Translations under genes and position numbers: made by a program
In this document: piece after piece, positions 26,917 to 35,394 of the stretch
Numbering within the stretch: position 1 is the first letter of the stretch
Layout of the letters: every line of letters starts with the position of its first letter
Assembly (NCBI RefSeq): GCF_018918045.1
Contig: NZ_JAHLPU010000042.1
Span: 1 to 48,588 of the forward strand
DNA length: 48,588 bases
Direction: 5' to 3'
DNA from: Pseudoflavonifractor sp. MSJ-30
GTDB lineage: Bacteria > Bacillota > Clostridia > Oscillospirales > Oscillospiraceae
Notes under the pieces: generated by a model
Seen by the model: the letters and a program-made list of their open reading frames with translations, nothing else
Databases searched by the model: none
Told to the model about the DNA's origin: nothing

Positions 26917-27123
26917 TTAGTGCTTGTACTCTTCCTTGATGGTGGCGCTGAGCTTTCCGTCCGCGACCTCCTGGATGGCCATGGTCACAGGCTTCTCCGG
27001 CAGGTCCTCATGGAATTCCTCGGCCTCCGCAGCGATCTGGCGGGCCCGATGGGCAACCAGATTCACCAGCAGGTAACGGCTCTCAACTTTCGTCAGCAAA
27101 TCAGCAACAGGTGGATACAGCAT
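26917..27123 (-). CDS. rpoZ: RNA polymerase omega subunit
   Basis: 68 residues. It begins MLYPPVADLLTKVESRYLLVNLVAHRARQIA, the omega signature with a conserved RY..V...A.RARQ pattern, and ends in a charged tail. It follows gmk after ~150 nt of repeat and precedes priA, the conserved gmk-rpoZ-priA order in Firmicutes. Confidence 0.92.
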   Translation of the reverse strand: MLYPPVADLLTKVESRYLLVNLVAHRARQIAAEAEEFHEDLPEKPVTMAIQEVADGKLSATIKEEYKH

Positions 27124-27170
27124 AGTTTTGATTCCTCCAAAAAACAGTAACTACAATCTATCTTTCACGC

Positions 27171-27269
27171 CGCAGGGGGCGATGCCCACATCGCCCCGCC
27201 TCCGGGCGCCCCATGCATTCCGGGCACTTTCGCAGTGTCCCGGGACGATGTGGGCATCGTCCCCCGCGG
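27171..27269. repeat. Large inverted repeat between gmk and rpoZ
   Basis: The left arm (27171-27197, CGCAGGGGGCGATGCCCACA...) and right arm (27241-27269, ...TGTGGGCATCGTCCCCCGCGG) are near-perfect inverted copies of ~26 bp, enclosing ~43 nt that contains further CCGGG-rich pairing. Each arm is itself partly palindromic (GATG-CCCACATC / GATGTGGGCATC). It interrupts an otherwise tight gene row and lacks a T-tract. It looks like a dispersed repeat; effects on rpoZ transcription are possible. Confidence 0.7.
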
Positions 27270-27274
27270 AATAT

Positions 27275-27817
27275 TTACTTCTCGATCAGGCTTAGAATCT
27301 CTTCCGCGCAGCGCCCGGCGTCGTCGTTGACCACCACATGGTCATACCAGGTCCGCTGCGCCATTTCCCATTTTGCCCGCTCCATGCGGATGGCGATCTG
27401 GTCCTCCGGTGTGTCGTTGCGGCCCCGCAAACGGCGTTCCAATTCTTCCACAGAGGGCGGCATGATAAACACCAACTCCGCTTCCGGGTAGTTGTTCTTC
27501 ACATTTCTGGCGCCCACCGGCTCGATGTCCAGCAGCACATGGCCCTTGGCCCGCTTCTCTTCGACCTGCGCTCTGGGCGTGCCGTAGAAATTCATGTTGT
27601 GCTCGTCGTATTCCAGCATTTCCCCCCGGCGGATCATCTCCTGGAAGCGCTCCCGGGTCACGAAATAATAGTCCTTCCCATCTACCTCGCCGGGTCTGGG
27701 AGGCCGGGTCGTTGCGGAGACGGAAAAATAAAGATCCTTCCTCCGGGCCATCATCTTCTTGACCACCGTTCCCTTGCCCACGCCGGAGGCGCCGGAAATC
27801 ACGATCAGTTTACCCAC
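27275..27817 (-). CDS. gmk: Guanylate kinase
   Basis: Phosphorylates GMP to GDP, 180 residues. P-loop GASGVGKGT (9-17), the GMP-binding segment SATTRPPRPGEVDGKDYYFV and YGTPRAQVEE. The usual LDIDVQGA segment reads LLDIEPVGARNVK here, a variation at a conserved region worth noting. It begins right after the remA-like stop. Confidence 0.95.
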   Translation of the reverse strand: MGKLIVISGASGVGKGTVVKKMMARRKDLYFSVSATTRPPRPGEVDGKDYYFVTRERFQEMIRRGEMLEYDEHNMNFYGTPRAQVEEKRAKGHVLLDIEPVGARNVKNNYPEAELVFIMPPSVEELERRLRGRNDTPEDQIAIRMERAKWEMAQRTWYDHVVVNDDAGRCAEEILSLIEK

Positions 27818-28081
27818 TTACTCTCTCTCCTCTTCATCTGCCGCCTCAGAGTCTGACCACCGCGCGGTCAGACTTTCCGGAGTCAGCGCGGACAGAATTA
27901 CATGATCCGTGTCCATCAGAATGACGGACTTTGTCTTTCGGCCGTAGGAAGCGTCGATCAGCATTCCCCGGTCCTTGGCCTCCTGCATAACGCGCTTGAT
28001 GGGCGCGGAATCCGGCGCCAGAATGGAAAGCACCCGCTCCTGGGAAAGCATGCTGCCGAAGCCGATGTTCAGAAGCTTCAT
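27818..28081 (-). CDS. RemA-like regulator (DUF370 family)
   Basis: An 87-residue protein with the DUF370/RemA pattern [49 protein letters not shown] and a C-terminal acidic tail. In Bacillus subtilis RemA is a DNA-binding activator of biofilm matrix genes that forms ring-like oligomers; here the targets are unknown. The yicC-remA-gmk-rpoZ row is the same as in Bacillus (yloC-remA-gmk-rpoZ). Confidence 0.9.
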   Translation of the reverse strand: MKLLNIGFGSMLSQERVLSILAPDSAPIKRVMQEAKDRGMLIDASYGRKTKSVILMDTDHVILSALTPESLTARWSDSEAADEEERE

Positions 28082-28093
28082 ATTTCCCGCTCC

Positions 28094-28972
28094 TTACTCA
28101 ATGTTCTGCGTCTGTTCCCGGATCTTTTCCAGCTCGGCCTTGATTTCCACAACCACCCGAGCCAGGCGTACATCCGAGCACTTGGAGCCGATGGTGTTGG
28201 CCTCCCGGTTCATCTCCTGCAGCAGGAAGTCCAGCTTCCGCCCGATGGGACCGCCGGCATCCAGCATGGTATTCATCTGGTTCAGGTGGCTGCGCAGCCG
28301 CACCGTTTCCTCGTCCACAGCGACCTTATCGGCAAAGATGGCTGCCTCGGTGAGGATGCGGCTCTCATCAATGGCGGTATTCGCCAGAACCTCTTTGAGC
28401 TTGGCCTCCAGCCGGGCCCGGTAGTCCGCCACTGTCTGGGGGCTGCCCGCCTCCACCTGCTCTACCAGAGAGAGGATGGTCTCCCCTCTTCCCCGCAGGT
28501 CCGCAGCCAGCGCCGTACCCTCGGCGCGGCGCATGGCGTCGAAATTCGCCAGAGCCTTTTGGACAACGCTCAGGAAATCCGCCAGAAGCTGCTCCTCATC
28601 CACAGGGGGCTTGTCCAGCAGGAACACATCCGGAAGTCCCGCCAGCATGGAGACCGTGATCTCTCCCGCCAGGCCGTACTCCTGCCGCATCTGCCGCAGG
28701 ACTGCCAGATAGCCTTCCGCCATGGGCTTATTCAGGCTCACGGCGGTCTCCTGGGCGCCCTCGCTGCGGACGGACACAAACACATCCACCTTCCCCCGGG
28801 AAATGGAAGTTTTTACCGCCTGTTTGACGGCGTCCTCCCCGAAGGACAGGTTTCTCGGCAGCTTTACCGTGCAGTCCAGGTAGCGGTTGTTGACGCTTCG
28901 CACTTCAACCGTGAACTCCCTGCCGTTTACCGTCTCCACGGCACGGCCGTAGCCGGTCATACTTTTCACCAT
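28094..28972 (-). CDS. YicC/YloC family endoribonuclease
   Basis: 292 residues. The N-terminus (MVKSMTGYGRA) and the C-terminus with DFLLQEMNREANTIGSKC are the family signatures. E. coli YicC is an endoribonuclease involved in small-RNA turnover. The ATG at 28972 is preferred, since AAGGAG lies 9 nt upstream; another in-frame ATG 6 nt earlier is only 3 nt from it. It precedes the remA-like gene by 12 nt. Confidence 0.9.
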   Translation of the reverse strand: MVKSMTGYGRAVETVNGREFTVEVRSVNNRYLDCTVKLPRNLSFGEDAVKQAVKTSISRGKVDVFVSVRSEGAQETAVSLNKPMAEGYLAVLRQMRQEYGLAGEITVSMLAGLPDVFLLDKPPVDEEQLLADFLSVVQKALANFDAMRRAEGTALAADLRGRGETILSLVEQVEAGSPQTVADYRARLEAKLKEVLANTAIDESRILTEAAIFADKVAVDEETVRLRSHLNQMNTMLDAGGPIGRKLDFLLQEMNREANTIGSKCSDVRLARVVVEIKAELEKIREQTQNIE

Positions 28973-29015
28973 GGTCATGCTCTCCTTCTATTTCACCGCT
29001 TTTGAACACGGCAAA

Positions 29016-30257
29016 TCATTTCTCTGCCAAATCGATCTTTGCGGAAACAGGCTCCGCCTTCAGAGTCCCCAGAGCCTTATAGTCATCGCTGATGCTGACC
29101 GTCGCCTTGAATGTGGAGGTGCCCACCTCCGCGCCGGTGAAGTCCACAATAACCGCCACATCCTCCGGGGTCACCGTGGAAATCAGCGTCGTGGGGCCCC
29201 GCAGGGTAACGGTGAGCTTTTCCGTGATCAGCTCCACTGACAGCCCCTCGGGAATATTGATGCTCTGGATGTTGGTAACGGTCAGCTCCTTGGTAGCCAG
29301 ACCGTGGAAGGACACGTCCGCCGTGACCTCCGTAATACCGGTCAGATTGGTGATTCCCTCGGGCAGGGCGATGGCGAAGGTCAGACTGGTCGAGCTCTTG
29401 GTGATGTCCGCCAGATTGATGGTGCCGATGCTGAGGGTATCGCCCAGGTTCTCCAGAGCCGCCTCGCTGCCGGAAACCCGGATGGTCTCGGCACTGAGCT
29501 TGACAGTGGTGTTATCCTCGTCCGCGCCGCCGCCGGGTACCAGATTATAGGTCAGCCGCAGATCCTTCACCCGCCGGATGGACACATCCAGGCGGATCTG
29601 CTCCACATCCGTGGTAATCAGCCGGGCATCTACAGGCTTTCCCTGATCGTCACAGAGGGTGTAATTGTAGCTCTCGCTGATGGATTCCCGCCGTCCGTCC
29701 AGATCCACGGAGATGGTGGCCATGGCAATGGAATTGACCACGGACTCCGGGCCCGTGACCGTGACCTCCGGGTGATCCAGCGTCTTATTCTCCCGGTCGA
29801 TCATAAAGCCCTCGGCGGTGGAGCCTACCCAGACCACCTCCACCGGCACGGTCTTGCTGACGCGCTTGACCACAGTCACATAGATCGTGTCCGGCTCCTT
29901 GGTCTCAATAACGAAGGCATTGCTGGCTACCTCACCGGGGAAAGTCGGGGTGGAATAGTTGATGGGAATCTGGGTGCCGGGTTCCCGGATTTTCGAAAGA
30001 TCCGCCTTAATGGTAATGTTCGCGGAATTGACCTTGCTCAGGTCCGAACGGTTGCCGGACAGGCGCAGGTTCACCGTATTGGAGGAGACCGCCGTGACCA
30101 TCAGGCCGTTTTCATTCAGGACGGATTCCCCCTCCCAGACGATGGGGATGTTGTAATAGGTATCCGAGGAGCCGGGACTTACCGTGGTGATGACGTACAG
30201 CCAAAGTCCGAAGGCAATGGCCAGGGACAGCAGCATATATCCGATTTTACGCTTCAT
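29016..30257 (-). CDS. cdaR: YbbR-domain protein, CdaA regulator CdaR
   Basis: 413 residues: one N-terminal membrane helix (MKRKIGYMLLSLAIAFGLWLYVITTV begins the chain) then an extracytoplasmic part with about four YbbR-like repeats (for example VTVTGPESVVNSI, and IRVSGSEAALENL). In Firmicutes CdaR binds and modulates the diadenylate cyclase CdaA. The start is the ATG at 30257; the frame is open further upstream but that would run deep into cdaA. It overlaps cdaA by 11 nt. No glmM follows, unlike the usual cdaA-cdaR-glmM order. Confidence 0.93.
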   Translation of the reverse strand: MKRKIGYMLLSLAIAFGLWLYVITTVSPGSSDTYYNIPIVWEGESVLNENGLMVTAVSSNTVNLRLSGNRSDLSKVNSANITIKADLSKIREPGTQIPINYSTPTFPGEVASNAFVIETKEPDTIYVTVVKRVSKTVPVEVVWVGSTAEGFMIDRENKTLDHPEVTVTGPESVVNSIAMATISVDLDGRRESISESYNYTLCDDQGKPVDARLITTDVEQIRLDVSIRRVKDLRLTYNLVPGGGADEDNTTVKLSAETIRVSGSEAALENLGDTLSIGTINLADITKSSTSLTFAIALPEGITNLTGITEVTADVSFHGLATKELTVTNIQSINIPEGLSVELITEKLTVTLRGPTTLISTVTPEDVAVIVDFTGAEVGTSTFKATVSISDDYKALGTLKAEPVSAKIDLAEK

Positions 30258-31119
30258 GATCCTGGTCCTCCTTTCCGGGTCTTGCCAGCTTCTGCCGCAG
30301 GATCTGACCGATGTTCCGGTTCTCCTGCTGGTTCTCCTCAGGACACAGGGCATTGTGCAGCAGCTTTTCCAGCGTCTTGGGGGCCAGATGGCGCTTGAGC
30401 ATGCCGCCCATGGCTACGGAGATGGTGCCGGTCTCCTCAGAGACAATGACCACCACGGCGTCGGAATTCTCACTCATGCCCACGCCCGCGCGGTGCCGGG
30501 TGCCCAGATCCGCCGCCAGCCGGTCGCTGGTGGACAGGGGCAGCACGCATCCCGCCGCCTTGATCTTGCCCTCCCGGATAATCATGGCCCCATCGTGCAG
30601 GGAAGCCTTCGGGAAGAAGATATTCCGGATCAGCTGCTCGGAGACCCGGCCGTCAATGGTCGTGCCGGTTTTCACATAGTCGTCCAGACTGGCCTCCCGG
30701 GTGAAGACGATCAGCGCGCCCACCTTTTCCCGGCTCATGCAGTCGCAGGCAGCCACAGTCTGGCTGATGACCATATCCATCTCCGCCACCGGCTTGACCC
30801 CGCCGAACAGAGCCCCCAGGCGGACGCTTCCCAGATGGTCCAGCATCCGCCGCAGCTCCGGCTGGAACAGGACGACCAGTGCCAGCAGTCCGATGGACAG
30901 GAACTGATTGATGAGGAAACTCAGGGTATACAGGTGCATCACGTCCGTCATGGCCGCGATGACCACCACCACGATCACAGCCCGGGCCACACGCATGGTA
31001 CTGGGTGTACGGATCAGGGGCAGCAAACGATATATAATAAACGTGACAACTAAAATATCCAGGTAATCGGACCACTGCATCCGCATGACCTGCTGCAATA
31101 AGCTGTGCAATGCTTCCAT
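30247..31119 (-). CDS. cdaA: Diadenylate cyclase CdaA
   Basis: Makes the second messenger c-di-AMP from two ATP, controlling potassium and wall homeostasis. 290 residues: three N-terminal membrane helices (about 18-35, 41-60, 65-86), then the DAC domain with the DGA motif (176-178, LHDGAM) and RHR motif (208-210, GTRHRAGVG). The ATG at 31119 has AGAGGG upstream at a normal distance. It has its own promoter and is followed by cdaR. Confidence 0.96.
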   Translation of the reverse strand: MEALHSLLQQVMRMQWSDYLDILVVTFIIYRLLPLIRTPSTMRVARAVIVVVVIAAMTDVMHLYTLSFLINQFLSIGLLALVVLFQPELRRMLDHLGSVRLGALFGGVKPVAEMDMVISQTVAACDCMSREKVGALIVFTREASLDDYVKTGTTIDGRVSEQLIRNIFFPKASLHDGAMIIREGKIKAAGCVLPLSTSDRLAADLGTRHRAGVGMSENSDAVVVIVSEETGTISVAMGGMLKRHLAPKTLEKLLHNALCPEENQQENRNIGQILRQKLARPGKEDQDHEA

Positions 31120-31193
31120 GCTCGAACCCTCTTTTATGTCAACTTTTTCAGATCGCACACGACCTTATGGTATACTTATCTATTATCCGGTTT

Positions 31194-31222
31194 ATTATAG
31201 CGGATTCTTCCCCGGTTGGCAA
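31194..31222 (-). promoter_or_regulatory. Promoter of the cdaA-cdaR operon
   Basis: Minus strand -35 TTGCCA (31217-31222), 17-nt spacer, -10 TATAAT (31194-31199). The implied leader is about 70 nt. It may also feed the yicC, remA-like, gmk and rpoZ genes, since no other clear promoter is seen before them. Confidence 0.75.
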
Positions 31223-31332
31223 TAGATATTCTGCATAAAATTCTTTCCGGCGCCGTGTCCTCTTTCTCCCCTTTTCGGCATCCGAAACCGGGCTTTTCCC
31301 TCCATTCTCTCTCATTCCGCCCCAAACACGAA

Positions 31333-31365
31333 TTTTCCCGGGAAAGCGGACCCTTCCCGGGAAAT
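31333..31365. repeat. Two TTTCCCGGGAAA palindromes after the desulfurase gene
   Basis: Two copies of the self-complementary TTTCCCGGGAAA (31334-31345 and about 31354-31365, the second one base shorter) lie 8 nt apart, just past the desulfurase stop. Together they can fold as one 11-bp hairpin with a short AT tail on the minus strand, a weak terminator. The remaining bases of 31120-31380 hold the cdaA promoter and nothing else I can identify. Confidence 0.5.
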
Positions 31366-31380
31366 GTAAACTTTCCGTGC

Positions 31381-32472
31381 TCACGCGCCCAGTGCCCGCA
31401 GCAGAGCGTTTGTCTGGGCCGGGGACGCGTCGTGGCCGAAGCTGATCCGGACGGTGCCTTTTTCCAAAGTCCCGGCGCTTTCATGGGCCAGAGGCGCGCA
31501 GTGGAGCCCCGCCCGGACGGCGATGCCCCGGCTGCCCAGAGCCTCCGCGATCTCCTCGCAGTCAGCTTTTCCCTGAAAAGAAAGCGTCATGGCCTGATGC
31601 GGCCCTGTAAACACCCGATAGCCCATCTCTTCCAACGCCCTCCCGCAGGCCATGGTCTGGCCATGGCCCCGGGCAAAGATTTTCTCCGGGGTCATACCGC
31701 GGACCAGACGGATGCCCGCCGCCAGTCCCGCCGCCCCGGGCACATTCACAGTCCCCGCCTCCAGCCGTTCCGGCAGGTCCTCCGGCATGGTTTTCTCCCG
31801 GGACAGGGTGCCGGTGCCGCCGAAAAGCAGGGGTTTTCCGGGGTCGCCGCAGAGCAGAAGGCCCGTACCCTGGGGGCCTAACAGGCCCTTGTGGCCGGGC
31901 ATGGCAATGAATTCCGCCCCCAACGCCCCAAAATCCACCGGCAGGCTCCCGGCGGACTGGGCGGCGTCCAGAACAAAGGGGACGCCTGCCGCCCGGCATT
32001 CCGCCGCCATTTCGTTCACCGGCAGGATATAGCCGAACACATTGGACACATGGGTAAATACCGCTCCGTCCACCCCCTGCCGCAGCTCCCGCCGGAAGGA
32101 ATCCAGAAGTTCCTCCCAGCAGAACAGCCGCCGTCCGGCGATTTTCACCTTGCAGCCCCGGGCGTACAGGGGTCTTGTAACCGCGTTGTGCTCAAAACCG
32201 GAGATCAGCACCCGGCTTCCGTCCCCGAACAGACTGCCAATGGCAATATTCAGTCCGTGGGTGCAGTTGGCCGTCAGCACCACCTGCTCCGGTTTGCAGG
32301 AAAACAGCGCCGCCGCCTGCTCCCGGCAGTCAAAAACGATTTCCGCCGCCGCCATGGCCGCTTTGTAGCCGCCCCGGCCCGGGTTTGCCGCCCGAACCAT
32401 GGCCTCCTCTGCCGCCCGGACCACCTGGGGCGGCTTGGGAAACGAGGTGGCCCCGTTGTCCAGGTAGATCAT
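31381..32472 (-). CDS. Cysteine desulfurase family protein (class V aminotransferase)
   Basis: PLP enzyme of 363 residues, resembling SufS/CsdA-type (group II) desulfurases that move sulfur, or selenium, from cysteine. Visible residues: MIYLDNGATSFPKP start, His95, Asp169, the PLP lysine in MPGHKGLLG (Lys195), and the catalytic Cys in RAGLHCAPLAH (Cys325). The start at 32472 overlaps the DUF3343 stop (ATGA), so the two are coupled; a long open frame upstream is not coding. Substrate partner unknown, but pairing with a small carrier-like protein suggests a sulfur/selenium relay. Confidence 0.9.
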   Translation of the reverse strand: MIYLDNGATSFPKPPQVVRAAEEAMVRAANPGRGGYKAAMAAAEIVFDCREQAAALFSCKPEQVVLTANCTHGLNIAIGSLFGDGSRVLISGFEHNAVTRPLYARGCKVKIAGRRLFCWEELLDSFRRELRQGVDGAVFTHVSNVFGYILPVNEMAAECRAAGVPFVLDAAQSAGSLPVDFGALGAEFIAMPGHKGLLGPQGTGLLLCGDPGKPLLFGGTGTLSREKTMPEDLPERLEAGTVNVPGAAGLAAGIRLVRGMTPEKIFARGHGQTMACGRALEEMGYRVFTGPHQAMTLSFQGKADCEEIAEALGSRGIAVRAGLHCAPLAHESAGTLEKGTVRISFGHDASPAQTNALLRALGA

Positions 32473-32720
32473 AGGGCAATCTCCTGGTATTTTCCGTTTT
32501 CCAGCACATAGACCCTTCGCCAGCTCACCCCGTCCTGCCGCAGGGCATCCACCGCCCTGTAGATGTTGGCACCGCGCAGAGTCAGGCCGTAGCCGCAGCC
32601 CTGCTGCTCCATCCACTTGGGCGTCCGGCTCAGGCTGCCGGAAATCCCCCGTCCCCCAAGGCTTCGCTCCCCCCGCTGGGCGTAGGTCACCGAGCGGAAG
32701 GTAATCAGATATTGCTTCAT
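32469..32720 (-). CDS. DUF3343 protein, possible Se/S carrier
   Basis: 83 residues, starting MKQYLITFRSVTYAQRGE with a single conserved cysteine context QQGCGYGLTLRG. DUF3343 proteins are described as putative Se/S carrier-like proteins and often sit beside selenium or desulfurase genes. Its GGGAGGG ribosome binding site lies within or next to the 3' arm of a strong hairpin (32731-32757), so expression may be held down or modulated. It overlaps the desulfurase start by 4 nt. Confidence 0.85.
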   Translation of the reverse strand: MKQYLITFRSVTYAQRGERSLGGRGISGSLSRTPKWMEQQGCGYGLTLRGANIYRAVDALRQDGVSWRRVYVLENGKYQEIAL

Positions 32721-32757
32721 AAAAAATTCCCTCCCGGGCACATTCTATGCCCGGGAG
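32721..32757 (-). terminator. Terminator or attenuator hairpin between ispF and DUF3343
   Basis: Minus strand: CTCCCGGGCA pairs perfectly with TGCCCGGGAG over a 7-nt loop, followed by GGAATTTTTT. It is shaped like an intrinsic terminator 10 nt beyond ispF. The 3' arm runs into the GGGAGGG ribosome binding site of the DUF3343 gene, so it could attenuate transcription and also mask translation. Confidence 0.75.
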
Positions 32758-32767
32758 AAATATTTTG

Positions 32768-33241
32768 TCATTTTTCTTCCAGCAGGCACACCGCATGGCA
32801 GGCCATGCCCCGGCCCTCGCCGGTAAAGCCCAGATGCTCCTCGGTGGTGGCCTTGACATTGACCCTGTCGGGATGGATGCCCAGCCGGGCGGCAATGTTT
32901 TCTTTCATGGTGTCAATATAGGGCCGCAGCTTGGGCCGCTGGGCGATCATGGTCACATCGATGTTCCCCACCCGGAAGCCCGCGGCACGGATTTTTTCGC
33001 CCACACATTCCAATAGCTTTCCGGAATCCGCCCCCTTGTACCGGGCATCCGTATCCGGGAAATGGAGACCGATGTCCCCCAGCCCCGCCGCCCCCAGAAG
33101 GGCATCCATAACGGCGTGGAGCAGCACGTCCGCATCGCTGTGGCCGTCCAGCCCCAGCTCATAGGGAATGTTCACCCCGCCCAGAATCAGATTCCGTCCG
33201 GGAACCAGGGCGTGTACATCATAACCGTGTCCGATTCTCAT
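32768..33241 (-). CDS. ispF: 2-C-methyl-D-erythritol 2,4-cyclodiphosphate synthase
   Basis: Fifth enzyme of the MEP isoprenoid pathway, 157 residues. Metal ligands Asp8 and His10 in [10 protein letters not shown], and the [10 protein letters not shown] motif with the third ligand His, are intact; so is the [13 protein letters not shown] loop. It overlaps the ispD stop by 4 nt, so the pathway steps are co-translated. Confidence 0.97.
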   Translation of the reverse strand: MRIGHGYDVHALVPGRNLILGGVNIPYELGLDGHSDADVLLHAVMDALLGAAGLGDIGLHFPDTDARYKGADSGKLLECVGEKIRAAGFRVGNIDVTMIAQRPKLRPYIDTMKENIAARLGIHPDRVNVKATTEEHLGFTGEGRGMACHAVCLLEEK

Positions 33242-33960
33242 GGCTTTTCCTCCAACAGCAGTTCCGCGATTTTCAGGTCCAGGGGGGTGGTGACTTTCAG
33301 GTTCCGCTCCTCCCCCTCTACCAGCCGGATTTTCATCCCCAGACGTTCCACGGCGGAGCAGTCATCCGTTACCTCTGCCCCATCGTTCCGGGCCTTTTGC
33401 AAGGCTCCCCGCAGCAGGTCAAAGTCAAACACCTGGGGGGTCTGCACCGCCCGGAGCGTGCTTCTATCCGGGGTAGATTCAATCAGGCCGCTTTTCTCCA
33501 CCTTGATGGTGTCTTTTACCGGGATGGCCGGTGCCGCCGCCCCGTAGCTGTGTGCCGCACGGACGGTCCTGTCGATAAGCGCCGGGGTCACCAGCGGCCG
33601 GGCCCCATCCTGTATTGCCGCCAGCTCCATGCCTTTGGACAGGGCGTTCAGCCCCAGCCAGACGGATTCCTGCCGGCTCCCACCGCCAACCACCACAGCC
33701 TTTACCTTGTCCAACCCGGCGCACAGGTCCGAAACAGGCATGATCAAATTCTCCCGGGTAACGATAACGATCTCCCGGATGGCGTCCGTCTCCTGAAAGG
33801 CCCGGACCGTCCGCAGGATCACAGGTTCACCCCTCAGGGGGGCCATGACCTTATCAATGCCCCCCATCCGGGAAGCGGAGCCAGCCGCCACGATCACCGC
33901 GCCGCAGCGCTTCAGGGGCAGCACTTTCCGCATGCCCTGAGAAATCCGGGTCAATTCCAT
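33238..33960 (-). CDS. ispD: 2-C-methyl-D-erythritol 4-phosphate cytidylyltransferase
   Basis: Third enzyme of the MEP pathway, 240 residues. The CTP-binding motif [14 protein letters not shown] and the IQDGARPLV and AVQTPQVF motifs are present. The ATG at 33960 is preferred: AGGAG lies 8 nt upstream, while the in-frame GTG at 33966, within the murD stop region, is only 2 nt from it. There is a ~20-residue basic N-terminal lead before the catalytic domain. Confidence 0.95.
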   Translation of the reverse strand: MELTRISQGMRKVLPLKRCGAVIVAAGSASRMGGIDKVMAPLRGEPVILRTVRAFQETDAIREIVIVTRENLIMPVSDLCAGLDKVKAVVVGGGSRQESVWLGLNALSKGMELAAIQDGARPLVTPALIDRTVRAAHSYGAAAPAIPVKDTIKVEKSGLIESTPDRSTLRAVQTPQVFDFDLLRGALQKARNDGAEVTDDCSAVERLGMKIRLVEGEERNLKVTTPLDLKIAELLLEEKP

Positions 33961-33962
33961 GG

Positions 33963-35324
33963 TCACAGCTCCTTTACAAGTTTCTTAAAGTACTGGCCCC
34001 GAACCATGAAGTTCTTAAACTGGTCAAAGGCTGCGCTTGCAGGACTCATCAGCACCACATCCCCCGGCTCTGCCACCTGGGCCGCTGCCAGAGTGGCCTG
34101 GGTAAAGTCGCCGCAATCCACGATTTCCGGCACACCGGGCCGGTACGCCGGTGCGTTTTCCACCGCTGCCCGAATTTTAGGGCCGGTGGCACCGCCCAGA
34201 AACAGCTTTTTCACATGGGCGCAGATTTCCGGACCCAGGACATCATAGGGGATATGCTTGTCGTAGCCCCCCGCAATGAGGATTACCTTTTCCGGGAAGC
34301 TGCGCAGACCCGCAATGGTCCGGCTGGGAGAGGAGGCAATGGAGTCATTGTAATACCGGACCCCGTCTTTCACCCGCACCAGCTCAATGCGATGCTCCAC
34401 CCCGCCAAAGTTCCGGGCAACCTGCCGGATGGCGTCGTCGGTGGCCAGCCCCTCCACCAGGGCAATGGCCGCCATGTAGTTTTCAATATTGTGGGTGCCG
34501 GGAATGAGGATTTCTTTGGTTTCCAGCAGCCGCTCCCCCCGGCGGTAAATCACGCCGTTTTCTTCCCAGACGCAGTTGGTTTTCTGCTTTCTGGAAAAGA
34601 ACCGGGTTTCCCCGTTGCCCCGGAGAGAAGCGGTAATGGCATTGTCGGCATTCAGCACCAAAATGCCTGTTTCATCCTGGAACCGATAGATGTTCTTTTT
34701 GGACTCCACATATTCTTCCATGTCCTTGTGAATATCCAAATGGTTGGGGGCCAGATTGGTGATGAGGGCCCGCTGGGGACTGCGGCGCATATCCATCAGC
34801 TGGAAAGAACTGAGCTCCACCACCGCAAAGTCCTCTTTTTTCATCTGGCGGCACAGGGGCAGCAGGGGCGTGCCGATATTGCCCCCCAGCCACACGGTTT
34901 TCCCGGAGGCTTTCAGCATTTCGCTGACCAGAGTGGTGGTGGTGGTTTTTCCGTCAGAGCCGGTGACGGCAATGAGATTGCAGGGGCAGACCTCAAAAAA
35001 CACTTCCATTTCCGAAGTCACCTGGGCCCCCCGCTGCCGCAGGGCCTCAATGGCCGGATTGTTGGGGTGCATGCCGGGGGTGCGGAACAAAATCTCTGCC
35101 TGCACCCCTTCTAGGTAATCAGGCCCCACATGGAGCTTGCAGCCCAGCTTTTCAAGCTCCAATACCTCCTCGTCCAGCTCTTCCCGGGGGGTTTTGTCAC
35201 AGCCCGTTACCTGGCAGCCGAATTCCAGCAGCAGTCGCACCAGGGGCCGATTGCTGACCCCCAGGCCCAGAACGGCAATGGACTTGTCCCTGAGTCCTCC
35301 AAAATAGTTTTCAAAAGCATCCAT
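33963..35324 (-). CDS. murD: UDP-N-acetylmuramoyl-L-alanine--D-glutamate ligase
   Basis: Adds D-Glu to UDP-MurNAc-L-Ala in peptidoglycan synthesis, 453 residues. N-terminal Rossmann domain (SIAVLGLGVSNRPLV), ATP-binding loop VTGSDGKTTTT, central NLAPNHLDIHKDMEEYVESK, and the C-terminal GVEHRIELV and YNDSIASSPSRT. The start at 35324 follows a GGCGG site and the promoter at 35361-35389. It is outside the usual dcw cluster and sits with ispD-ispF; polyprenyl lipid carrier is the link between the two pathways. Confidence 0.95.
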   Translation of the reverse strand: MDAFENYFGGLRDKSIAVLGLGVSNRPLVRLLLEFGCQVTGCDKTPREELDEEVLELEKLGCKLHVGPDYLEGVQAEILFRTPGMHPNNPAIEALRQRGAQVTSEMEVFFEVCPCNLIAVTGSDGKTTTTTLVSEMLKASGKTVWLGGNIGTPLLPLCRQMKKEDFAVVELSSFQLMDMRRSPQRALITNLAPNHLDIHKDMEEYVESKKNIYRFQDETGILVLNADNAITASLRGNGETRFFSRKQKTNCVWEENGVIYRRGERLLETKEILIPGTHNIENYMAAIALVEGLATDDAIRQVARNFGGVEHRIELVRVKDGVRYYNDSIASSPSRTIAGLRSFPEKVILIAGGYDKHIPYDVLGPEICAHVKKLFLGGATGPKIRAAVENAPAYRPGVPEIVDCGDFTQATLAAAQVAEPGDVVLMSPASAAFDQFKNFMVRGQYFKKLVKEL

Positions 35325-35360
35325 AACGATACCCGCCTTTTCTCCAATTCTATGTTCAAT

Positions 35361-35389
35361 AGTATATCCCACCGGAAAAGATTTTGCAA
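35361..35389 (-). promoter_or_regulatory. Promoter of the murD-ispD-ispF operon
   Basis: Minus strand -35 TTGCAA (35384-35389), 17-nt spacer, -10 TATACT (35361-35366). It lies back to back with the rnpB promoter, only 5 nt separating the two -35 boxes, so the pair may compete. Confidence 0.8.
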
Positions 35390-35394
35390 GATGT

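Noticed and set aside
24759..26939. A 726-codon open frame on the plus strand
   Set aside because: It is antisense to the intact priA gene, whose frame carries all helicase motifs; the antisense protein has no recognisable features and reflects high GC.
32473..32895. N-terminal extension of the desulfurase frame
   Set aside because: The extra 141 codons overlap DUF3343 and the end of ispF; the family start MIYLDNGAT is at 32472.
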